Shown piece after piece: positions 30,345 to 39,748 of a stretch of 64,000 nt of DNA. The stretch is from Comamonadaceae bacterium ALPHA2B. Lineage in GTDB: Bacteria > Pseudomonadota > Gammaproteobacteria > Burkholderiales > Burkholderiaceae_C. The position numbers and the translations under genes were made by a program. Positions within the stretch are counted from its first letter, which is position 1. Each line of letters starts with the position of its first letter. The stretch spans positions 310,001 to 374,000 of the forward strand of contig SCOE01000001.1 of assembly GCA_005503065.1 (NCBI GenBank). Reading direction: 5' to 3'. The notes under the pieces are model-generated. The model had not been told where the DNA came from. It saw nothing but the letters and a program-made list of their open reading frames with translations, and did not search any database.

Positions 30345-32425
30345 GGCGTGCCGGACGCCGCAGCGGCCGCTGCGGCGGCGCTGGCCTGGGCCTTGCGCGC
30401 GAACTCCTCGCGCAGGGCCTTGAGCTTCGCGCGCGGATCTTCGTGGGCGGTGGTCTTGTCCAGCGCCATCTCGGCGATGAAGCGGCTGGGCAGGGCCTGC
30501 ACCATCTCGCGGCCCTTCTTGCGCCGCTTGGTCCAGCTCACGGCCAGGCTGCGCTGCGCGCGGGTGATGCCCACGTACATCAGGCGGCGTTCCTCCTGCA
30601 GGCGCTCGACCACGCTCTCGTTGACTTTCTCCTGCCGGCCCTCGTCATCGTCCAGCTTGAAGGGCAGCAGCCCTTCGTTCACGCCGATCAGCAGCACATG
30701 CGGCCACTCCAGGCCCTTGGAGGCATGCAGCGTCGACAGGGTGAGCACGTTCTGGTCCTGCTCGCGCTCGCTGATGGTGGAGAGCAGCGAGATGGTTTGC
30801 GCCACCTCCAGCAGGCTCTTGGGCTCGTCGGTCACGGTGTTGGCGCCGCTCGCGTCGCCGATCTGCCCACCGCAGCGCTGCGCCATCCAGTCGCAGAACT
30901 CCATCACGTTGGTCCAGCGCGCGGCCGCGGCCTGCTCGCTGTCCTCGCCCTCGTAGAGGTGCTGCTCGTAGCCGATCTCCTTCAGCCAGGTGTTCAGGAA
31001 GGCCCGCGCGTCCTCGGCGCCCTTGGTCTGGCGTGCGCGGTACTCCAGGTCGTTGATGTAGCGGCCGAACTCGTGCAGGCCCTCGATACCGCGCTTGCCG
31101 ACGGCGCTGGGCAGCGAGTTGGAGAACAGCGCCTCGAACAGGCTCTGCTTGTATTGGGTGGCGAACACGCCCAGCTGCTGCAGCGTGGTGTGGCCGATGC
31201 CGCGCTTGGGCGTGGTCACGGCGCGCAGGAAGGCCGGGTCGTCGTCGTTGTTGACCCACAGGCGGAACCAGCCGCACAGGTCCTTGATCTCCGCGCGGTC
31301 GAAGAAGCTCTGGCCGCCCGAGACCTTGTAGGGGATCTGCGCCCGGCGAAGCGCCTGCTCGAACACGCGCGCCTGGTGGTTGGCGCGGTAGAGGATGGCG
31401 AAGTCGCGCCACTCCTTATGCTGCGAGGTTTCGCGCAGGCCGAGGATTCGGGCGACGGCGCGTTCGGCCTCGTGCTGTTCGTTGTCGCAGTCGACCACCC
31501 GCACCGGCTCGCCTTCGCCCAGCTCGCTGAACAGCGTCTTGGGAAAGAGCTTGGGGTTCGGCCCGATCACGTTGTTCGCCGCGCGCAGGATGGCGCTGGT
31601 GGAGCGGTAGTTCTGCTCCAGCTTGATGACCTTGAGGGTCGGGTAGTCGACCGGCAGCTTCTTGAGGTTGTCCAGCGTCGCGCCTCGCCAGCCGTAGATG
31701 GACTGGTCGTCGTCGCCCACCGCGGTGAAGCTGCCGCGCGTGCCGGCCAGCGCCTTGAGCACCTCGTACTGCGTGGCGTTGGTGTCCTGGTATTCGTCCA
31801 CCAGGATGTGGCCCAGCTGCTTCTGCCACTTCTCGCGCACTTCCGGGTACTTCTGCAGCAGCGCCAGCGGCATGCCGATCAGGTCGTCGAAGTCCACGCT
31901 CTGGTAGGCCGCCAGGCGCTCCTCGTACCGCGCCATGATGCGGGCCGTGACGCGCTCGTTGTCGTCCTGCGCCTGCGCCTCGGCCTCGGCGGCGTTCAGG
32001 CCCATGTTCTTCCACTTGCTGATGGTCCACTGCCAGATGCGGGCCGTGGCCGCGTCCGTGGTGCCCCCCGCGTCCTTCAGGATCTTGGTCACGTCGTCGG
32101 CATCGAGGATGCTGAACTGGGGCTTGAGGCCCAGCACGCCGCCGTCCTCGCGCATCATGCGCACGCCCAGTGCGTGGAAGGTGCAGACGATCACGTGCCT
32201 GGCGTCGCGGCCGATCAGCCCCTTGGCCCGCTCGCGCATCTCGGCCGCGGCCTTGTTCGTGAAGGTGATGGCCGCGATGCGTTTCGGTTCCATCCCGGCC
32301 TGGATCAGCCGCGCGATCTTGTGCGTGATGACGCGCGTCTTGCCCGAGCCCGCGCCCGCGAGCACGAGGCAGGGCCCGTGCAGGTAGTTGACGGCGTCCT
32401 GCTGGGCGAGGTTGAGACCGGACAT
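30341..32425 (-). CDS. rep: ATP-dependent DNA helicase Rep (UvrD/Rep family)
   Basis: A 694-residue superfamily-1 3'-5' helicase used in replication restart. Motifs: Walker A LAGAGSGKTRVITHKI, FTNKAAAEMRERA (Ia), VDEYQDTNATQYE (II), GDDDQSIYGWRGA (III) and TLHASKGLEWPHVLLIGVNEG (V). The C-terminus is shorter than UvrD and lacks its tail, consistent with Rep. Its stop overlaps the ATG of the lipoprotein gene, making a rep-lipoprotein-pldA unit. Confidence 0.93.
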   Translation of the reverse strand: MSGLNLAQQDAVNYLHGPCLVLAGAGSGKTRVITHKIARLIQAGMEPKRIAAITFTNKAAAEMRERAKGLIGRDARHVIVCTFHALGVRMMREDGGVLGLKPQFSILDADDVTKILKDAGGTTDAATARIWQWTISKWKNMGLNAAEAEAQAQDDNERVTARIMARYEERLAAYQSVDFDDLIGMPLALLQKYPEVREKWQKQLGHILVDEYQDTNATQYEVLKALAGTRGSFTAVGDDDQSIYGWRGATLDNLKKLPVDYPTLKVIKLEQNYRSTSAILRAANNVIGPNPKLFPKTLFSELGEGEPVRVVDCDNEQHEAERAVARILGLRETSQHKEWRDFAILYRANHQARVFEQALRRAQIPYKVSGGQSFFDRAEIKDLCGWFRLWVNNDDDPAFLRAVTTPKRGIGHTTLQQLGVFATQYKQSLFEALFSNSLPSAVGKRGIEGLHEFGRYINDLEYRARQTKGAEDARAFLNTWLKEIGYEQHLYEGEDSEQAAAARWTNVMEFCDWMAQRCGGQIGDASGANTVTDEPKSLLEVAQTISLLSTISEREQDQNVLTLSTLHASKGLEWPHVLLIGVNEGLLPFKLDDDEGRQEKVNESVVERLQEERRLMYVGITRAQRSLAVSWTKRRKKGREMVQALPSRFIAEMALDKTTAHEDPRAKLKALREEFARKAQASAAAAAAAASGTP

Positions 32426-32575
32426 GGGGCGGGAGCGATGGCTGGCGGCGAGCGGCGCCGGCCGCGAAAGCGAAGCGCCGCATCATACGGAAGCCGCTTT
32501 CCGCGATGCGGGGTGCGGCGGCGGCCCACGGGCTCCGGCGCTCGGCGGTGTGGCCGGGCACAATCCCGCGTCGCC

Positions 32576-33562
32576 GTGCTCGCCATCTTCCTCGTCACCT
32601 TCCCCTTCTTCGCGCTGATCGCGGCCGGCTACGGCGCGGCGCGCGGGCGCATCCTGCCGCTGGAGGCGATCCCGGGGCTCAACAGCTTCGTCCTGTACTT
32701 CGCGCTGCCATGCATGCTGTACCGCTTCGGCGCCAACACGCCGATCGCGCAACTGCTCGACGGCGGCGTGGCGCTGGCGTGGGGCGTGGCGGCCTTCATC
32801 GTCGTCGGCCTGACGGTGTGGCTGGCGCGGCGCGGCGGGCTGGGTTGGAACGATGCGGCCTTCGGCGCGCTGGTGGCGGCCTTCCCGAACACCGGCTTCA
32901 TGGGCGTGCCGCTGCTCGCGGCCATCCTTGGCGCCTCGGCGGCGGGGCCGGTGATCATCACCATCGCCTTCGACATGGTGGTCACGTCCTCGGTGTGCAT
33001 CGCGCTGTCGCGCCTGGATGCCGGGACCGGTGCGGCCGGCGAGCGCGCCGCCGCGCAGGCGGTGCGCAAGGCGCTGGCGGGCATCCTGCGCAACCCGATG
33101 CCCTGGTCGATCCTGCTGGGCGCCCTGGCCTCGGCGCTGCAGTGGCGCCTGCCCGGGCCCATCGACCGCACGGTGGCCATGCTGGGCGAGGCCGCCTCGC
33201 CGGCAGCGCTCTTCACCATCGGCGCGGTGCTGGCGCGTTCGGCCTTGCTTGCTCGTGCCGGCGGGGCGCGGCCCTCATACCGCGCGGCGTTGCACGACGT
33301 GCTGCCGGTGGTGGCCATCAAGCTGCTGCTGCACCCGCTGCTGGTGGCGGGGCTGTGCTGGGCCCTGCGGGCTGCGGGGCTGCCGTTGTCGGCGCCAGCC
33401 ACGGCGGCGCTGGTGCTGGTGGCCGCGCTGTCGAGCGCGAGCAACGTCTCCATGCTGGCCGAGCGATACGGGGCCGACAACGGACGCATCGCCCGCATCA
33501 TCCTGTGGACCACGGTTGCGGCCTTCTTCACCTTTCCGCTGGCGGTGGGCTGGGTGCGGTGA
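32576..33562 (+). CDS. AEC-family transporter
   Basis: A 328-residue inner-membrane protein with about ten helices, of the auxin-efflux-carrier family that exports or imports organic acids. Family features include FVLYFALPCMLYRFGAN near the N-terminus and AAFPNTGFMGVPLLAAILG. The start is GTG at 32576 (VLAIFLVTFPFFALIAAGYG), 150 bp upstream of the divergent rep. Substrate unknown; malonate is a frequent annotation but nothing here supports it. Confidence 0.88.
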   Translation: MLAIFLVTFPFFALIAAGYGAARGRILPLEAIPGLNSFVLYFALPCMLYRFGANTPIAQLLDGGVALAWGVAAFIVVGLTVWLARRGGLGWNDAAFGALVAAFPNTGFMGVPLLAAILGASAAGPVIITIAFDMVVTSSVCIALSRLDAGTGAAGERAAAQAVRKALAGILRNPMPWSILLGALASALQWRLPGPIDRTVAMLGEAASPAALFTIGAVLARSALLARAGGARPSYRAALHDVLPVVAIKLLLHPLLVAGLCWALRAAGLPLSAPATAALVLVAALSSASNVSMLAERYGADNGRIARIILWTTVAAFFTFPLAVGWVR

Positions 33563-33573
33563 GCACCCTACGC

Positions 33574-33640
33574 CGAGCTGCTATTGTTTTCATAGCTGCT
33601 CGCGCCCGACACACGGGCGCCTCGGCCCGATTCGATGCCC
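33574..33640 (-). repeat. Dispersed palindromic repeat, copy 6
   Basis: On the minus strand: CGAATCGGGCC, GGCGCCCG/CGGGCGC hairpin, AGCAGCTATGAAAACAATAG and CAGC. It lies between two convergent genes, where its hairpin could help end both transcripts. Confidence 0.8.
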
Positions 33641-33647
33641 GAAGCGC

Positions 33648-34271
33648 TCAGGGCGTCAGCACGCCGAGCTTGTACGGGTCGGCATCGCTGAGCAACGCGC
33701 ACTTCGACGGATCGCGGCCCTGCGTGCCGTCGCACCAGTAGCTGTTGTAGATGCGCCCAAAGAACGTGGGCGTGGACGTGAAGAGCAGGCCCTGCGCAGG
33801 CAGCCAGGGCTCGCGGGCGGGCGCCGGGGCGCTGCCGGCCGCCGGGATGGCGGGCGGCGTGCGGAACTCGACCAGCGTCCTCTCGATGTCTGCCGCCGTG
33901 GTGCGTGTGCGCAGCGGCACCAGGAGGCTGTTGACGTGCAGGCCACGGCCGAAACGGTGTTCCTTGCCCGAGAGGAAGGCGTACGCGCAGGCATCGTGGC
34001 ACATGCCGCGCACCTCGGTGCTCGCGCCGGCGCGGCGGATGGCCTGGGCGTAGCCCTCGGCCACCTCGAAGGACCCGCCGGTCGAATCCTCGAACACGAC
34101 GGTGCGCACCTGGCCGCCGGCCAGCTGCTCGGCGAAGGCGGCGGCGCTCTCGCCGTCGAGGGTGCCCGTGACGTGCAGCCGCGCGCCCTCGGCCTCCAGC
34201 CCGGCCGCCTGCGCGGGCATCGAGGCGATGCCCACGGCGCACAGTCCCCACACCACCATCGTCTTGACCAC
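33648..34271 (-). CDS. ClpP-like periplasmic protein (COG3904 type)
   Basis: A 207-residue precursor with a signal peptide ending MPAQA. The mature part has the ClpP/crotonase-like pattern of this family: VVFEDSTGGSFEVAEGYAQAIRRAG, with the GGS motif where ClpP-like enzymes place the oxyanion and nucleophile region, then CHDACAYAFLSG with a Cys pair. A C-terminal portion (about 125-207) has two more cysteines. The family has no established function. The gene is divergent from a small membrane-protein gene. Confidence 0.72.
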   Translation of the reverse strand: MVKTMVVWGLCAVGIASMPAQAAGLEAEGARLHVTGTLDGESAAAFAEQLAGGQVRTVVFEDSTGGSFEVAEGYAQAIRRAGASTEVRGMCHDACAYAFLSGKEHRFGRGLHVNSLLVPLRTRTTAADIERTLVEFRTPPAIPAAGSAPAPAREPWLPAQGLLFTSTPTFFGRIYNSYWCDGTQGRDPSKCALLSDADPYKLGVLTP

Positions 34272-34373
34272 GGCCGACCTCCAGCGTTGTCCCGCCCACG
34301 AGGGGCGCGAATCATTGTTGAGCGTATTTCCTACCGATCACTGACCGCAATAGAGTGATAGTGTTACTTCGTG

Positions 34374-34406
34374 CGTCGCCGTCCTCCGCCGGGGGGATCG
34401 GCGACG
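34374..34406 (+). promoter_or_regulatory. Hairpin in the 5' region of a small gene
   Basis: CGTCGCCG (34374-34381) pairs with CGGCGACG (34399-34406), 21 bp before the ATG of the 72-residue gene and just before its CTGGAGG ribosome binding site. A 5'-UTR role is possible. Confidence 0.35.
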
Positions 34407-34426
34407 GGTCTGGTCTGGAGGCTCCG

Positions 34427-34645
34427 ATGGCTGCGTTGATCCATCTCGTTCTCTGGTGCGCCGTGGTGGTGACGGGCGCACTGCTGTGGCGCACCGGCGC
34501 CGGTGGTCTGATGGGCACGGCGGTGCTGGCTGCACTGGCCGCCGCCGCGTTGTGGGCGGCCTGGCGTGCCCGCCGGGCGGCGCGGCGCCGGCGCGGTTCG
34601 CTGCAGTACGTGCAGATGGCCAAGCAGCCCATCGCGCTGGGCTGA
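34427..34645 (+). CDS. Small membrane protein, unknown
   Basis: A 72-residue protein with two predicted membrane helices (about 3-20 and 25-45) and an Arg-rich stretch (RARRAARRRRG) after them, pointing to a cytoplasmic C-terminus. The ATG is preceded by CTGGAGG at good spacing, which supports real translation. I do not recognise a family. It lies convergent to priA. Confidence 0.6.
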   Translation: MAALIHLVLWCAVVVTGALLWRTGAGGLMGTAVLAALAAAALWAAWRARRAARRRRGSLQYVQMAKQPIALG

Positions 34646-34681
34646 CACCGACAGTTCGCCGTCATCCGCGAACCCGCGGCC

Positions 34682-36808
34682 TCAGATTGCCTGCGGGTCC
34701 ACGTCCACCAGCCAGCGGATCACGCCCTTGCCCTCGGGCGTGCGACGCAGTTCATGCAGCAGCGGTTGCCAGGCGGCCAGCAGGCGTTGCAAGGCTGCGC
34801 GTGAACCGCTTTCGACCAGCATCTGCGCCCGCTCCACGTTCGCCACCCGCTGGATCGCCAGCGGCACCGGCGGGTAGCGCGTGACCGTGCCGGCATCGGG
34901 CAGCGTGTCCGCCGCCGCGCTCGCGGCCTGCAGGAAGGCCTGCGCCGCCTCCTGCGTGCGCGCGTCGGCCCGCAGGAGCGCCTGGTAGGCGAAGGGCGGC
35001 ATGGCGGCCATGCGCCGCTCCTCGAGCTGCTGCTGCGCGAAGCTGGCGTAGTCGTGCCGGCGCAGCGCTTCGAACAGCGGGTGCTTCGGGTGGTGGGTCT
35101 GGATCCACATCTCGGCCGTGCTGCCCTGGGCCTGCAGCCAGGCGCCGTCGCGGCCCGCGCGGCCGGCCGACTGCATGAGCAGGCTGAACAGGCGCTCGGG
35201 CGCACGGAAGTCACTGGAAAAGAGCGCCCCGTCGGGGTTGACCGCCGCCACCAGCGTGATGCGGCGGAAGTCGTGCCCCTTGGCGATCATCTGCGTGCCC
35301 ACCAGCACGTCGACCTCGCCGCCGTGGACCTGGGCCAGCTGCTGCTCGAGCGCGCCCTCGTGGCGCGTGCTGTCGGCGTCGATGCGTGCAATGCGCACCG
35401 GGCCGCCGTCGGGCCGCGTCACCGGCGCGAGCAGCTGTGCGAGCTGTTCCTCCAGCCGCTCGGTGCCGCGGCCCACCGGCGCGATGTCGGGGTTGCCGCA
35501 GGACGGGCAGGCGCGCGGCACGCGCTCGGTGAAGCCGCAGTGGTGGCAGCGCAGCGTGCGGTCGATCTTGTGGAACACGCGATACGCGCTGCAGTGCGGG
35601 CATTCGCTCTTCCAGTCGCAGTCGCCGCAGGCCAGCACCGGCGCGTAGCCGCGGCGGTTGAGGAAGACCATGCTCTGCTCGCCGCGCGCGACGCGCTGGC
35701 CCAGTGCCTCGAGCAGGCCCGAGGACAGCACGGTCTTGGGCGGCTGCAGGTTCATGTCGACCAACCGCACCCGAGGCAAGGCGCCTTCGCCCACGCGCGA
35801 AGGCATCGCCAGGCGCTGGTAGCGGCCACCGGCATCGTCGGCGCCCGGCGGGCGGCTCTGGTGCCAGCTTTCGAGCGAGGGCGTGGCCGAGCCCAGCAGC
35901 ACCTGTGCGCCCTCGCGCCGCGCGCGCCACACCGCCAGGTCGCGTGCCGAGTAGCGCGCGCCCTCCTGCTGCTTGTAGCTCGGGTCGTGCTCCTCGTCGA
36001 CCACGATCAGCGCCAGCCGCGGCAGCGAGGCGAACACCGCCATGCGCGTGCCCAGCACGATGCGCGCGTGGCCGCTGTGCGCCGCCAGCCAGCTGGCCAG
36101 GCGCTGCGGCGGCGTCATGCCGCTGTGCATCGACACCACTGCGCCGGCGCCGAAGCGTGGCGCGAAGCGGGCGACGAAGCGCGCCTCCAGCTGCGGCGTG
36201 AGGTTGATCTCCGGCACCATCACCAGCGCTTGGGCCTGCGGGTCGCCTGCCAGGCGCGCCTCGACGGCACGCAGGTAGACCTCGGTCTTGCCGCTGCCCG
36301 TGCTGCCGAAGAGCAGGAAGGGGCCAGGCCCGGCCGCCAGCGCGTCGAGTGCGGCCTGCTGTTCGGGCGTGGCGGGCGGCGGCGTTTCGGCCTCGTCGGT
36401 CTGGCCTGCGCCGGCGTTCGCGCGGGCCTGGCGCTTGAGCCGCCGCGCCAGCTGGACGACATCGAGCGCTCGCAACTGCGGCGGCAGGGCGGCCAACGCC
36501 ACCTCGCCCAGCGAGCGCTGGTAGTAGCGCGCCGCGAACGTCACCAGATCGCGCCAGGCCTCGGGCAGCGGCGCCAGCGCGTCCAGCGCGGCCGCGACCG
36601 GCTTGAGGACCACGCCGTCCTCGTCGGCCCCCGCGACGGCCGGCGCGCACGCCCAGACCACGCCGAGCACCTCGCGCCGGCCCAGCGGCACACGCACCAG
36701 CGTGCCGGGGGCGAGCGCCACGGGCGAGACGTAGCTGAGCAGGTCGCCCACCTGGCTGTGGGCGGGCGTCTGAACTGCCACATCAATACGAAAGGCCTCA
36801 GTGCTCAT
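34682..36808 (-). CDS. priA: Primosomal protein N' (replication restart helicase PriA)
   Basis: Recognises stalled forks and reloads the replisome. The 708-residue protein has an N-terminal DNA-binding domain, Walker A GSTGSGKTEVYLRAVE, DEEHD box and, in the middle, the zinc clusters CGDCDWKSECPHC and CHHCGFTERVPRACPSCG, diagnostic for PriA. The C-terminal half has MIAKGHDFRRITLV and QSAGRAGRDG. The ATG is at 36808. The 375-bp gap upstream contains DnaA boxes and an inverted repeat. Confidence 0.96.
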   Translation of the reverse strand: MSTEAFRIDVAVQTPAHSQVGDLLSYVSPVALAPGTLVRVPLGRREVLGVVWACAPAVAGADEDGVVLKPVAAALDALAPLPEAWRDLVTFAARYYQRSLGEVALAALPPQLRALDVVQLARRLKRQARANAGAGQTDEAETPPPATPEQQAALDALAAGPGPFLLFGSTGSGKTEVYLRAVEARLAGDPQAQALVMVPEINLTPQLEARFVARFAPRFGAGAVVSMHSGMTPPQRLASWLAAHSGHARIVLGTRMAVFASLPRLALIVVDEEHDPSYKQQEGARYSARDLAVWRARREGAQVLLGSATPSLESWHQSRPPGADDAGGRYQRLAMPSRVGEGALPRVRLVDMNLQPPKTVLSSGLLEALGQRVARGEQSMVFLNRRGYAPVLACGDCDWKSECPHCSAYRVFHKIDRTLRCHHCGFTERVPRACPSCGNPDIAPVGRGTERLEEQLAQLLAPVTRPDGGPVRIARIDADSTRHEGALEQQLAQVHGGEVDVLVGTQMIAKGHDFRRITLVAAVNPDGALFSSDFRAPERLFSLLMQSAGRAGRDGAWLQAQGSTAEMWIQTHHPKHPLFEALRRHDYASFAQQQLEERRMAAMPPFAYQALLRADARTQEAAQAFLQAASAAADTLPDAGTVTRYPPVPLAIQRVANVERAQMLVESGSRAALQRLLAAWQPLLHELRRTPEGKGVIRWLVDVDPQAI

Positions 36809-36859
36809 GCAGGCGATGGTTGCGAATCATTCTTGAAGTGCGCTGGAGCAAGAAGGCCT

Positions 36860-37019
36860 AAGTCGTTGATTTCACAGTGCTTTGGGAGCCATCCAGAGAT
36901 ACTGTGGATAACTTTGTTGATATCGCCCTTCGAAGCGCGCGGAAGGCCCGCAAATCAAGGCTTCCACTGATTTGCCCGCAAAAATGGCAAAACTCAAAAG
37001 CCTTTGAAATCAACGACTT
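36860..37019. repeat. 160-bp segment bounded by 15-bp inverted repeats
   Basis: AAGTCGTTGATTTCA at 36860-36874 is the exact reverse complement of 37005-37019. The ends are identical and the interior carries one DnaA box. No target-site duplication is obvious, so a MITE-like origin is unproven. Confidence 0.7.
36903..36911 (-). promoter_or_regulatory. DnaA box TTATCCACA
   Basis: An exact match to the high-affinity DnaA box, about 95 bp upstream of the priA ATG. Confidence 0.6.
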
Positions 37020-37046
37020 GCAGTCGCTATCGCTTTCGTAGCAACA
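37016..37046 (+). repeat. Partial dispersed palindromic repeat, copy 7
   Basis: CTTGCAGTCGCTATCGCTTT followed by CGTAGCAACAA keeps only the CTAT...TAGC palindromic core; the GCGCCC/GGGCGC arm is missing. Confidence 0.45.
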
Positions 37047-37089
37047 AAGCGTGAACTTCAGATCTTTTTGCGCACCGCAGCACGCGTTT

Positions 37090-37098
37090 TGTGCATAA
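37090..37098 (-). promoter_or_regulatory. DnaA box TTATGCACA
   Basis: An exact TTATNCACA match, 86-94 bp downstream of the hemE stop region on the hemE strand. Confidence 0.5.
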
Positions 37099-37183
37099 GT
37101 CAAGCCGGGCCTGCCTGCAGCTCTTGACAAATGCGCTTGCAAGACAATCGGTCTTACAAACCGTCACGCAGGTGAGTGGCGAC

Positions 37184-38293
37184 TCAGGCGGCGAGCCGCT
37201 GCGCGCGGGAGTGCCGGTGCACCGCATCGACCAGCACAGATACATGCTCGGGCGGCGTGAACTGGCTGATGCCGTGCCCCAGGTTGAAGATGTGGGTCGC
37301 GCCGCGTGTCGCCGTGTCGGTGTGCGGGCGGCCGAAGCTGTCGAGCACCTTCGCCACCTCGGCCTCGATGCGAGCGGGTGGCGCGAACAGCACGTTGGGG
37401 TCGATGTTGCCCTGCAGCGCCTTGCCATGCGGGCCTTCGCCCACCCGTGCGCGGGCCGCACCGAGGTTCGCGGTCCAATCCAGGCCCAGCACTTCGCATT
37501 CGAGCGTGCGCATCGCATCCAGCCACAGCGCGCCGCCCTTGGTGAAGACGATGCGCGGCACCGGCTGGCCGTCCGCGCCGTCCCGCTTGAGCTGGCGCAG
37601 CACGCGGGCGGTGTAGGCCAGGCTGAAATCCTGGAAGGCGCCGTCGGCCAGCACCCCGCCCCAGCTGTCGAACACCATCACGGCCTGCGCACCGGCGTCG
37701 ATCTGGGCGTTCAGGTACGCCGCCACCGCGTCGGCGTTGACGGCCAGCAGCCGGTGCATGAGCTCGGGCCGGCCATAGAGCATCGACTTGACGAGGCGGT
37801 AGTCGCTCGACCCCGCACCCTCCACCATGTAGCAGGCCAGCGTCCAGGGGCTGCCCGAGAAGCCGATCAGCGGCACCCGGCCTTCCAGCGCGCGACGGAT
37901 CGAGGCCACGGCATCGAACACGTAGCGCAGCCGGTCCATGTCGGGCACCTCGAGCGCGCCGACCGCCGCCTCGTCACGCACCGGCCGTGCGAAACGCGGG
38001 CCCTCGCCGGCCTCGAAGGACAGGCCCAGGCCCATCGCATCGGGCACCGTGAGGATGTCCGAGAACAGGATCGCCGCGTCGAGCGGGTAGCGCGCCAGCG
38101 GCTGCAGCGTGACCTCGGTCGCGAAGTCCACGTTCGTCGCCAGCCCCATGAAGCTGCCCGCCTTCGCGCGCGTGGCCACGTATTCCGGGAGGTAGCGCCC
38201 GGCCTGGCGCATGAGCCAGACGGGGGTGTGGTCGGTGGCTTCGCGCCAGCAGGCGCGCAGGAAGGTGTCGTTCTTCAGGGGGGCGAAAGGCAT
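37184..38293 (-). CDS. hemE: Uroporphyrinogen decarboxylase
   Basis: Converts uroporphyrinogen III to coproporphyrinogen III in heme synthesis. The 369-residue protein starts [20 protein letters not shown] (ATG at 38293), matching the family; an upstream in-frame ATG at 38338 is less likely. [15 protein letters not shown] is the signature. The region [16 protein letters not shown] and the C-terminal ANVLFAPP-type loop ([16 protein letters not shown]) are conserved. It is upstream of priA, the usual betaproteobacterial order. Confidence 0.97.
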   Translation of the reverse strand: MPFAPLKNDTFLRACWREATDHTPVWLMRQAGRYLPEYVATRAKAGSFMGLATNVDFATEVTLQPLARYPLDAAILFSDILTVPDAMGLGLSFEAGEGPRFARPVRDEAAVGALEVPDMDRLRYVFDAVASIRRALEGRVPLIGFSGSPWTLACYMVEGAGSSDYRLVKSMLYGRPELMHRLLAVNADAVAAYLNAQIDAGAQAVMVFDSWGGVLADGAFQDFSLAYTARVLRQLKRDGADGQPVPRIVFTKGGALWLDAMRTLECEVLGLDWTANLGAARARVGEGPHGKALQGNIDPNVLFAPPARIEAEVAKVLDSFGRPHTDTATRGATHIFNLGHGISQFTPPEHVSVLVDAVHRHSRAQRLAA

Positions 38294-38377
38294 CGGGCGA
38301 TTGTCGCCGTCCTCGCCCGGGATCGCCGGCGGCGGCATCCGCGCATGCGCTCTCTCAAGCGCCAGCGTGCGTCCGTC

Positions 38378-39685
38378 TCACGCCGCGGGGACGCGCACGG
38401 CCTCGGGCGCGGCCATCTGCCGCTGGCGACGGTACAGCGTCAGGGTTGCAATGAGCCCGAACACCGCGGCGAGGGTCATCCACAGCCCGGGGGCGGCCTT
38501 GTCGCCCGTCATCTCGATGAGTCCGGTGGCGACTGCCGGGGTGAATCCGCCGAACAGCGCGGTCGCCAGGCTGTAGGCCAGGGAGAAGCCGGCGGTGCGC
38601 ACGCTCACGGGCATCACCTCGGTCAGTGCGACGACCATGGCGCCGTTGTAGCTGGCGTAGAGGAAGGACAGCCACAGCTCGACTTCGAGCATGTGCGCGA
38701 AGCTCGGCGCCGCCACCAGCCATTTCATGGCCGGGTAGGCCGTGAAGATTGTCAGCACGGTGAACGCGACGAGCAGCGGCTTGCGCCCGACGCGGTCCGA
38801 CAAGGACCCCATGATCGGCAGCCAGATGAAGTTGGAAACGGCCACGCACAGGGTGACGATCAGCGCATCGGTCGTGCTCAGGTGCAGCACCGCCTTGCCG
38901 AAGGTGGGCGTGTAGACCGTGATCAGGTAGAAGGAGACGGTGGTCATCGACACCAGGAGCATGCCGGCGATGACCAGCCCCCAGTTGCTCAGCATCGACT
39001 GGAAGATCTCGCGCGCATCCGGCCGGTGCTTGCGCGCCATGAATTCTTCCGTCTCCTGCAGCGAACGCCGGATGACGAACAGCGCCGGGACGATCAGGCA
39101 ACCGACGAAGAAGGGCACGCGCCAGTAGAAGTCGCCGATCTCCTGCGGCGTGAAGCTCACGTTGAGCCAGTAGCCGAGCGCCGCGGCCGCCACGATGGCG
39201 ACCTGCTGGCTCGCGGACTGCCAGCTCACGTAGAAACCCTTGTGGCCGGGCGTGGCCATTTCCGACAGGTAGACCGACACCCCGCCGAGTTCGACGCCGG
39301 CCGAGAAGCCCTGCAGCAGCCGCCCGATGAGCACCAGCAACGGCGCCAGCGCGCCGATGGTCCCGTACGACGGCACGCAGGCGATCAGCAGCGTGCCAGC
39401 GGCCATCAGCGCCAGCGTGACGATCAACCCCTTGCGGCGGCCGACGCGGTCGACGTAGGCGCCCAGGAAGATGGCCCCCAGCGGGCGCATCAGGAAGCCG
39501 GCGCCGAAGGTCATGAAGGTCAGCATGAGCGAGGCGAACTCGTTGCCGGCCGGGAAGAATGCCTTCGAGATCTGCGTGGCGTAGAAGCCGAACAGGAAAA
39601 AGTCGAACATCTCCATGAAGTTGCCGCCCGTGACACGCAGCACGGTGGCGAACTTCGACGATGAATGGCTGGCGGGGGTGTGCAT
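38378..39685 (-). CDS. MFS metabolite:H+ symporter (citrate/tricarballylate type)
   Basis: A 435-residue transporter with 12 predicted helices. Start: [20 protein letters not shown], the metabolite:H+ symporter pattern (tricarballylate and citrate carriers). Further family motifs: [21 protein letters not shown] between helices 2 and 3, and [22 protein letters not shown]. The substrate is inferred only from similarity; no tricarballylate genes are adjacent. A 7-bp inverted repeat lies upstream at 39749. Confidence 0.85.
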   Translation of the reverse strand: MHTPASHSSSKFATVLRVTGGNFMEMFDFFLFGFYATQISKAFFPAGNEFASLMLTFMTFGAGFLMRPLGAIFLGAYVDRVGRRKGLIVTLALMAAGTLLIACVPSYGTIGALAPLLVLIGRLLQGFSAGVELGGVSVYLSEMATPGHKGFYVSWQSASQQVAIVAAAALGYWLNVSFTPQEIGDFYWRVPFFVGCLIVPALFVIRRSLQETEEFMARKHRPDAREIFQSMLSNWGLVIAGMLLVSMTTVSFYLITVYTPTFGKAVLHLSTTDALIVTLCVAVSNFIWLPIMGSLSDRVGRKPLLVAFTVLTIFTAYPAMKWLVAAPSFAHMLEVELWLSFLYASYNGAMVVALTEVMPVSVRTAGFSLAYSLATALFGGFTPAVATGLIEMTGDKAAPGLWMTLAAVFGLIATLTLYRRQRQMAAPEAVRVPAA

Positions 39686-39748
39686 CGACCTGTCTCCTCA
39701 TCCGGTTCACACGAAAGTGGCGGATGGTAGGGACGGGACCTGCCCCTG

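Larger units (their letters stand above)
36809..37183. other. hemE-priA intergenic region with DnaA boxes and inverted repeat
   Basis: This 375-bp gap is visibly richer in A/T than its surroundings. It contains two perfect TTATNCACA DnaA boxes on the minus strand (36903-36911, TTATCCACA; 37090-37098, TTATGCACA), a 15-bp perfect inverted repeat (36860-36874 and 37005-37019), and a partial copy of the dispersed repeat (37016-37046). No convincing gene is seen. Confidence 0.7.

Noticed and set aside
36809-37183. Chromosomal replication origin
   Set aside because: Only two exact DnaA boxes, no dnaA, dnaN or rpmH nearby, and betaproteobacterial origins are normally next to dnaA. Kept as a DnaA-box region only.
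37091-39664. An 857-codon plus-strand frame opposite hemE and the MFS gene
   Set aside because: Its sequence is Arg/Gly/His-rich with no recognisable fold, and both minus-strand genes have full family motifs.
38378-39685. Assignment of the MFS gene as a tricarballylate transporter (tcuC)
   Set aside because: Similarity of the N-terminal motif alone cannot fix the substrate, and tcuA, tcuB and tcuR are not adjacent.
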